Positions 55,101 through 57,674 of a stretch of 57,674 bases of DNA are shown piece by piece. Each line of letters begins with the position of its first letter. Positions within the stretch are counted from its first letter, which is position 1. The notes beneath the pieces are model-generated. The model saw only the letters and a list, made by a program, of their open reading frames with translations. It ran no database searches and was not told the origin of the DNA. This stretch comes from Loktanella sp. (lineage in GTDB: Bacteria; Pseudomonadota; Alphaproteobacteria; Rhodobacterales; Rhodobacteraceae): NCBI GenBank assembly GCA_024635625.1, contig JAGXIQ010000037.1, positions 1-57,674 of the forward strand. The letters are read 5' to 3'. The translations under genes and the position numbers were made by a program.

Positions 55101-57033
55101 CGATCAGGAAGCTTTCATGGGACGCTGGATGCGCGGCCGCGCAACCGAGGTAAGGCGTCAGACCACAGGCACGTCATGGAAGACAGTTGTTGAGGTGCTG
55201 GACAATCCGGTCCAGCAGCGGATCGTCGCCGATGACCGGGACGCCACGAACATGCTGGTGCTGGCTGGACCCGGCTCCGGCAAGACGCGCGTGCTGGTGC
55301 ATCGCATCGCCTATCTGATCCGTGTGCGCCGCGAGGATCCGCGCAGCATCCTCGTGCTCAGCTACAACCGCCACGCGGCGGTCGAGATACGGGCGCGCCT
55401 GCGGCACCTGATCGGCGACGATGCCTTTGGCGTAACAATCTCGACCTGTCACGCGCTGGCCATGCGGTTGGTCGGTGTCAGCTTTGCCGGTGCGTCGGCA
55501 GACAACCGCGACTTCGACGGCATGGTGATGGAGGCAGTGCGCCAGCTGAACGGCGAGGGCCTGAGCAAGACCGAGGCCGAAGCGCAGCGCGAGACCCTGA
55601 TCGAAGGCTACCGCTGGATTCTGGTGGACGAATATCAGGACATCGGACCCGAGGAATATGCCCTGATCGCCGCCGTCGCCGGGCGCACGATCGAGGACGA
55701 GGACTTACGGTTGAGCCTGTTTGCAGTTGGGGACGATGACCAGAACATCTATGCCTTCGCGGGTGCGTCGATCCGCTTCATCCGGCAGTTCGAACAGGAT
55801 TACCGGGCCAGACCCGAGTATCTTGTGGAAAATTACCGCTCGACCGCGCACATCGTCGCCGCCTCGAATACAGTGATCGCAGGGGCGTCGGACCGTATGA
55901 AGCGGGCGCATGATATTACCGTGAACCGGGCCCGCCGCAATGCCCCCGCTGGAGGATCCATGGCGCAAGATGATCCGGTCGGGCAAGGGCGTGTGCAACT
56001 GCTGCAGGCCGGGCCTGGTGACCGGGCACAGGCCGCCGCCGCGGTGGGAGAGTTGCAGAGACTAGCTGCGCTGGATGCGGGCTGGAACTGGTCGCGCACC
56101 GCCATCATCGCTCGGAGCTGGCGGCAGCTTTCCGCCGTCCGGGCCTATGCCGAGGCGCAGGGCGTCCCGGTCGAAATGGCGAACGAAAACCTGCCCAGCC
56201 TCTGGCGCCTGCGCGAAATGCAGCAATTCATCGCTGCCTTGTCGGTCGACCGGACACACCTGCTGGATGTGAACGATCTGCTGGGGATCGTGAACGATCT
56301 GCCCCGTAACCGCTGGTCAGACCTGATCGCCATCGGCGTAGCCGCATTGGCGCAAGAGGTCGGCATCGGTGCCGTGTCGGTGCCGGATCTGATGGAGTGG
56401 TTCGGCGAATGGTCGCGCGACGCGCGTGGCGAACAGCGCGGCTTGCTGCTGATGACCGCACACCGCGCCAAAGGGCTGGAGTTCGAAGACGTGGTGATCC
56501 TCGACGGTGGCTGGGACAGGCCGTCGCAAAACGAGGACCCGGATGCCCCGCGCCGCCTGTTTTACGTCGCGATGACCCGCGCCCGTCGCAGTCTCGCCGT
56601 GGTGACGCAAGGTGCGCATCCCTTCTTACCTGCAGGCGGCGACAACATCTTGCAACGCCGACCACCCGTGCCCGACACATCCGATATGCCCGCGGACCGG
56701 ATCTATCTGATGCCGGACCTTGGGCAGGTTTTCATCGACTGGGCAGGCCGATTGCGACCACAGGACACGAGCGTTATCGCGATCGCCGCGGCGCAGGTTG
56801 GCGACCGGATCGTCCTGACCCAAGACGGAGATCGCTGGTTCCTGCAAGACCTGAAGGGGCGCAGGCTGGGGACGATGAAGCGCGGCTGGGCATTGCCATC
56901 GGGACGGTCCATCGTTTCGGTCTTGATTGGTGCCATCGTGATCCGGTATGCGCACGAAAGCGGCGAGGACCACAGGGACCGGCTGCGTCAATCCAGCTGG
57001 GAGATCGTTCTGCCCGAGATTGTCATGGAATGA
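52117..57033 (+). CDS. Exonuclease-RecQ-UvrD multidomain helicase
   Basis: 1638 residues from the first ATG. Residues 1-80 carry exonuclease motif II ('GHNILRHDLPHL') and a motif III-like region ('NDPEADARLVFDVL'). Motif I ('LSVDLEVDPKTARVFDLAAV') is encoded at 51973-52032, upstream of this ATG, in a frame open from 51925 that has no ATG, GTG or TTG. A Cys group 'CAAPDCAWC' follows. The RecQ part (about 250-700) has 'LPTGTGKSVCYQIPAL', 'VLDEAHCVSKWGHDFRPDY', 'LTATAKPEV' and 'QEAGRAGRDRYDANCVLL'. The UvrD-type part (about 1040-1500) has 'LAGPGSGKTRVLVHRIAYLI', 'LVDEYQDIGPEEY', 'GDDDQNIYAFAGASIRFIRQ', 'MTAHRAKGLEFEDVVILDGG' and 'FYVAMTRARRSLAV'. A role in repair or anti-phage defence is inferred. 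The 5' end may be damaged. Confidence 0.85.
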   Translation: MRHLIGHNILRHDLPHLMAIRPKLARLADAPIDTLWLNPLAFPRNPYHHLVKHYHDGRLLSGHVNDPEADARLVFDVLRNQLSALRSLNAQQSDVVAAYHYLTTRQDRSLGFDAFFRHVRGTEAPSLPGAQLAVSRVLTDKVCMQSLHRVLEDIAAPHSGWPLAYAMAWISVSGGDSVMPPWVRMQFPDAARMVKRLRDTACAAPDCAWCRANADPVGALSRWFGFDAFRATPVDAAGRPLQERIVDEGMRGQSLLGILPTGTGKSVCYQIPALAKFDRTGALTVVISPLVALMADQVAGMERSGISSAVTVNGMLSLPERQNALERVRLGEASMLLISPEQLRSVAVRSVLKQREIGLWVLDEAHCVSKWGHDFRPDYRYVSRFIAEASGDDGPPPVICLTATAKPEVVADIRDHFRGRLGADLMLLDGGASRTNLSFEVRTTGRNTKLGDILDVIAQRLPKEGASGAVVYCATRSATEKVAEFLQQQGLAAERYHAGLSPDEKKTIQERFRTGSLRVIAATNAFGMGIDKPDIRLVVHGDIPGSLENYLQEAGRAGRDRYDANCVLLFAPDDVERQFSLSARSRLARHEIGAILKAVRRMDARTRSTGTVVATAGEIVRYEHDREFQRESATNDTRVKTALSWLEEARLMTREENRVQVFPSSLRVRTIDEAQAKLEAAQTTGTRRTQLMDIVRHLINAPVDEGISTDELTGVSGLTGGQLTKAMADLEMLGIARNDTAVTVFVHAGVRNESRRRLAQAAQLEGDLIGLMREQAPEAEDGASLPFNLQQACQTLRDAGHADVRPDGVEKLLRGMARDGQDLDGGKGNLRLRKASRHTLFVALQRTWTVVSQVAELRRQAGEALLAHLLGKLEKGTRGKDLQVETTLGDMLACLTGDALLRGQVKDMTRLMDRALLWLHGQDVVTLGKGLTVFRPAMTVQLAPGKAAFTVKDFAPLEEHYAEQTVQTHVMAAYAERGLSSMTEAQRLSADYFTLDQEAFMGRWMRGRATEVRRQTTGTSWKTVVEVLDNPVQQRIVADDRDATNMLVLAGPGSGKTRVLVHRIAYLIRVRREDPRSILVLSYNRHAAVEIRARLRHLIGDDAFGVTISTCHALAMRLVGVSFAGASADNRDFDGMVMEAVRQLNGEGLSKTEAEAQRETLIEGYRWILVDEYQDIGPEEYALIAAVAGRTIEDEDLRLSLFAVGDDDQNIYAFAGASIRFIRQFEQDYRARPEYLVENYRSTAHIVAASNTVIAGASDRMKRAHDITVNRARRNAPAGGSMAQDDPVGQGRVQLLQAGPGDRAQAAAAVGELQRLAALDAGWNWSRTAIIARSWRQLSAVRAYAEAQGVPVEMANENLPSLWRLREMQQFIAALSVDRTHLLDVNDLLGIVNDLPRNRWSDLIAIGVAALAQEVGIGAVSVPDLMEWFGEWSRDARGEQRGLLLMTAHRAKGLEFEDVVILDGGWDRPSQNEDPDAPRRLFYVAMTRARRSLAVVTQGAHPFLPAGGDNILQRRPPVPDTSDMPADRIYLMPDLGQVFIDWAGRLRPQDTSVIAIAAAQVGDRIVLTQDGDRWFLQDLKGRRLGTMKRGWALPSGRSIVSVLIGAIVIRYAHESGEDHRDRLRQSSWEIVLPEIVME

Positions 57034-57072
57034 CCTGATAGTTCCTGTATCAACTCTCCACGCTTTCCCTAC

Positions 57073-57087
57073 CTGTTAAATTCTGTC
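57073..57087 (+). repeat. Direct repeat, right copy
   Basis: CTGTTAAATTCTGTC, identical to 51928-51942. This copy forms the innermost part of the element's right inner repeat, 39 bases after the helicase stop codon. Confidence 0.7.
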
Positions 57088-57140
57088 AAAGATTGACTCA
57101 GTTTTCCGGAACGTCGTGACCCAGCGGCTGGCAATAATTC
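57073..57140 (-). repeat. Right inner repeat
   Basis: Reverse complement matches 51190-51257; on the minus strand the core reads GGGTCACGACGTT then CGGAAAACTG. Lies 82 bases from the right terminus. Confidence 0.7.
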
Positions 57141-57195
57141 ATTTTACTTTTCAAGAGATTAACGTTTTAAAAGTGGTCAATGCCAAAAAGAAAAT

Positions 57196-57222
57196 GGGTT
57201 CAATTCGATCCGTAAATCAACA
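57196..57222 (-). repeat. Right outer terminal repeat
   Basis: On the minus strand begins TGTTGATTT and contains TCGAATTGA; 24 of 27 identical to 51107-51133. Confidence 0.75.
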
Positions 57223-57525
57223 GTCATGTCGGCTTGGGTGCCGTGTTGCAAGCCTTTGATATTTTCAGATTGATAGGCTTGGCTCGAAACAACGTTCACA
57301 TAGGTTTTTGCAAATCTCGTCGCGTGGTGCACAAAGCCTGGTTCGAATCCCGGGCTTTGTGCTACGTCTTAAGCCGACAGGGCGATGCCGTCTTTCACGG
57401 CCAAACGGGGGCCTCTATCTGGCGACATCTCCTTCGCAAATCGCCGTGTTACGACGCTAAGATCTAGCCGATGCTCCTCGATGTAACCGCTTAGGGTTTT
57501 AAGGCTGAAACCTTCTGGCAGATAG
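57223..57525. other. Gap between the element and the IS5 remnant
   Basis: About 300 bases with no convincing gene. It contains a strong hairpin with a tRNA-like loop (57329-57362) and a 57-codon open frame on the minus strand (57369-57542) that I do not accept as a gene. Confidence 0.45.
57329..57362. repeat. Long hairpin with T-loop-like centre
   Basis: GCACAAAGCCTGG pairs with CCGGGCTTTGTGC over 13 base pairs, one of them T-G, around the loop TTCGAATC. The loop resembles a tRNA T-loop, but no tRNA can be folded. It may be a tRNA-derived scar or paired insertion-sequence ends. Confidence 0.5.
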
Positions 57526-57674
57526 TTAGGCAGCGGACTCATAAAACTCGATCCATAGCCTGACGGATGCGAGTTTGATCATCGACAAGAAGTTGCGTGA
57601 TGTCTTCTCATATCGGGTTGCGATGCGGCGGAAAGAGGCTTTGAGCCTGCCGAAGAACCGCTCGATCTTGTTGC
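57526..57674 (-). pseudogene. IS5-family transposase, C-terminal part (continues past window)
   Basis: The minus strand encodes 'NKIERFFGRLKASFRRIATR' then 'YEKTSRNFLSMIKLASVRLW' and stops after 'IEFYESAA'. 'IERFFGRLK' with the following 'RRIATRYEK' is the C-terminal DDE glutamate region of IS5-family (IS427-like) transposases. Only the last 48 residues lie in the window, so whether the element is intact cannot be judged; the pseudogene label is provisional. Confidence 0.75.

Larger units (their letters stand above)
51107..57222. mobile_element. 6.1-kb element with nested inverted-repeat ends (IS21-like ends, no transposase)
   Basis: Both ends carry two matched blocks. The outer blocks (51107-51133 and 57196-57222) start TGTTGATTT and match at 24 of 27 positions in inverted orientation. 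The inner blocks (51190-51257 and 57073-57140) match at about 54 of 68. The inner block begins 83 bases from the left terminus and 82 from the right, so the ends are homologous over about 150 bases. Termini starting TGT with several inner repeats are typical of IS21-family elements, but istA/istB genes are absent. Contents: a DUF3427 fragment and an exonuclease-RecQ-UvrD gene. No clean target duplication is visible; GTCGG precedes the left end and recurs five bases beyond the right end. Confidence 0.65.

Noticed and set aside
51097-57232. A target-site duplication flanking the element
   Set aside because: The bases directly outside the two ends differ (GGTCGG on the left, GTCATG on the right). 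GTCGG recurs five bases further out on the right, which is not a proper duplication.
57270-57365. A possible tRNA gene around GGTTCGAATCC
   Set aside because: The T-loop-like sequence is part of a simple 13-bp hairpin; no matching 5' acceptor, D-arm or anticodon arm can be found upstream.
57369-57542. A 57-codon minus-strand frame starting 'MSPLPNYLPEGFSLK' that overlaps the IS5 transposase end
   Set aside because: No recognisable motif and no clear ribosome site; it overlaps the transposase tail and may be an accidental frame.
1-57674. A CRISPR array
   Set aside because: No regularly spaced short direct repeats were seen anywhere in the window.

Overview
The window is a stretch of GC-rich chromosome from an alphaproteobacterium, most likely the Rhodobacteraceae (Roseobacter group). 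Three things point there: a sorbitol/mannitol operon in the smoEFGK-smoS-mtlK order known from Rhodobacter, an opgG-(small ORF)-opgH-opgC order matching the Rhodobacter sphaeroides opgGIHC operon, and ptsP close to lysC. This placement rests on gene content and family recognition only; no database search was run.

Layout. 1-5.3 kb: end of an alpha/beta hydrolase, a GlcD-type FAD dehydrogenase, the coupled adenine-salvage pair mtnP-apt, and a SulP anion transporter. 5.4-8.6 kb: an NMT1-type ABC importer and a flavin reductase. 8.7-17.4 kb: housekeeping genes (GNAT, EcsC, ptsP, alpha carbonic anhydrase, lysC, SDR, DUF1178, Nudix, histone-deacetylase-like). 17.4-21.5 kb: modABC with gluconokinase coupled to it, and a THUMP RNA methyltransferase. 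21.6-26.0 kb: an Rrf2 regulator and a sulfate ABC operon with an extra small membrane protein between the two permease genes. 26.1-33.7 kb: the polyol operon under a LacI-type regulator. 33.9-39.2 kb: an amidase and a Pot-type ABC importer. 39.3-44.0 kb: periplasmic glucan genes. 44.1-50.5 kb: a TctDE-like two-component system coupled to a solute-binding protein, divergent from a tctCBA tricarboxylate transporter.

The accessory part begins after tctA. Positions 51107-57222 form a 6.1-kb element whose two ends are long, nested, matched inverted repeats. The outer repeats match at 24 of 27 positions and the inner ones at about 54 of 68, at almost identical distances from the termini. No transposase gene lies inside. 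The cargo is a DUF3427 domain cut away from its usual helicase and a very large protein combining a DEDD exonuclease, a RecQ helicase and a UvrD-type helicase. A 15-bp direct repeat brackets the large gene, and its open frame runs upstream to that repeat without a usual start codon. To the right is an IS5-family transposase remnant that continues past the window.

Most of the window is ordinary metabolism and transport. The most interesting items are the end-matched element with its exonuclease-RecQ-UvrD protein, the 55-codon ORF between opgG and opgH (candidate opgI), and the 83-residue membrane protein inside the sulfate operon.
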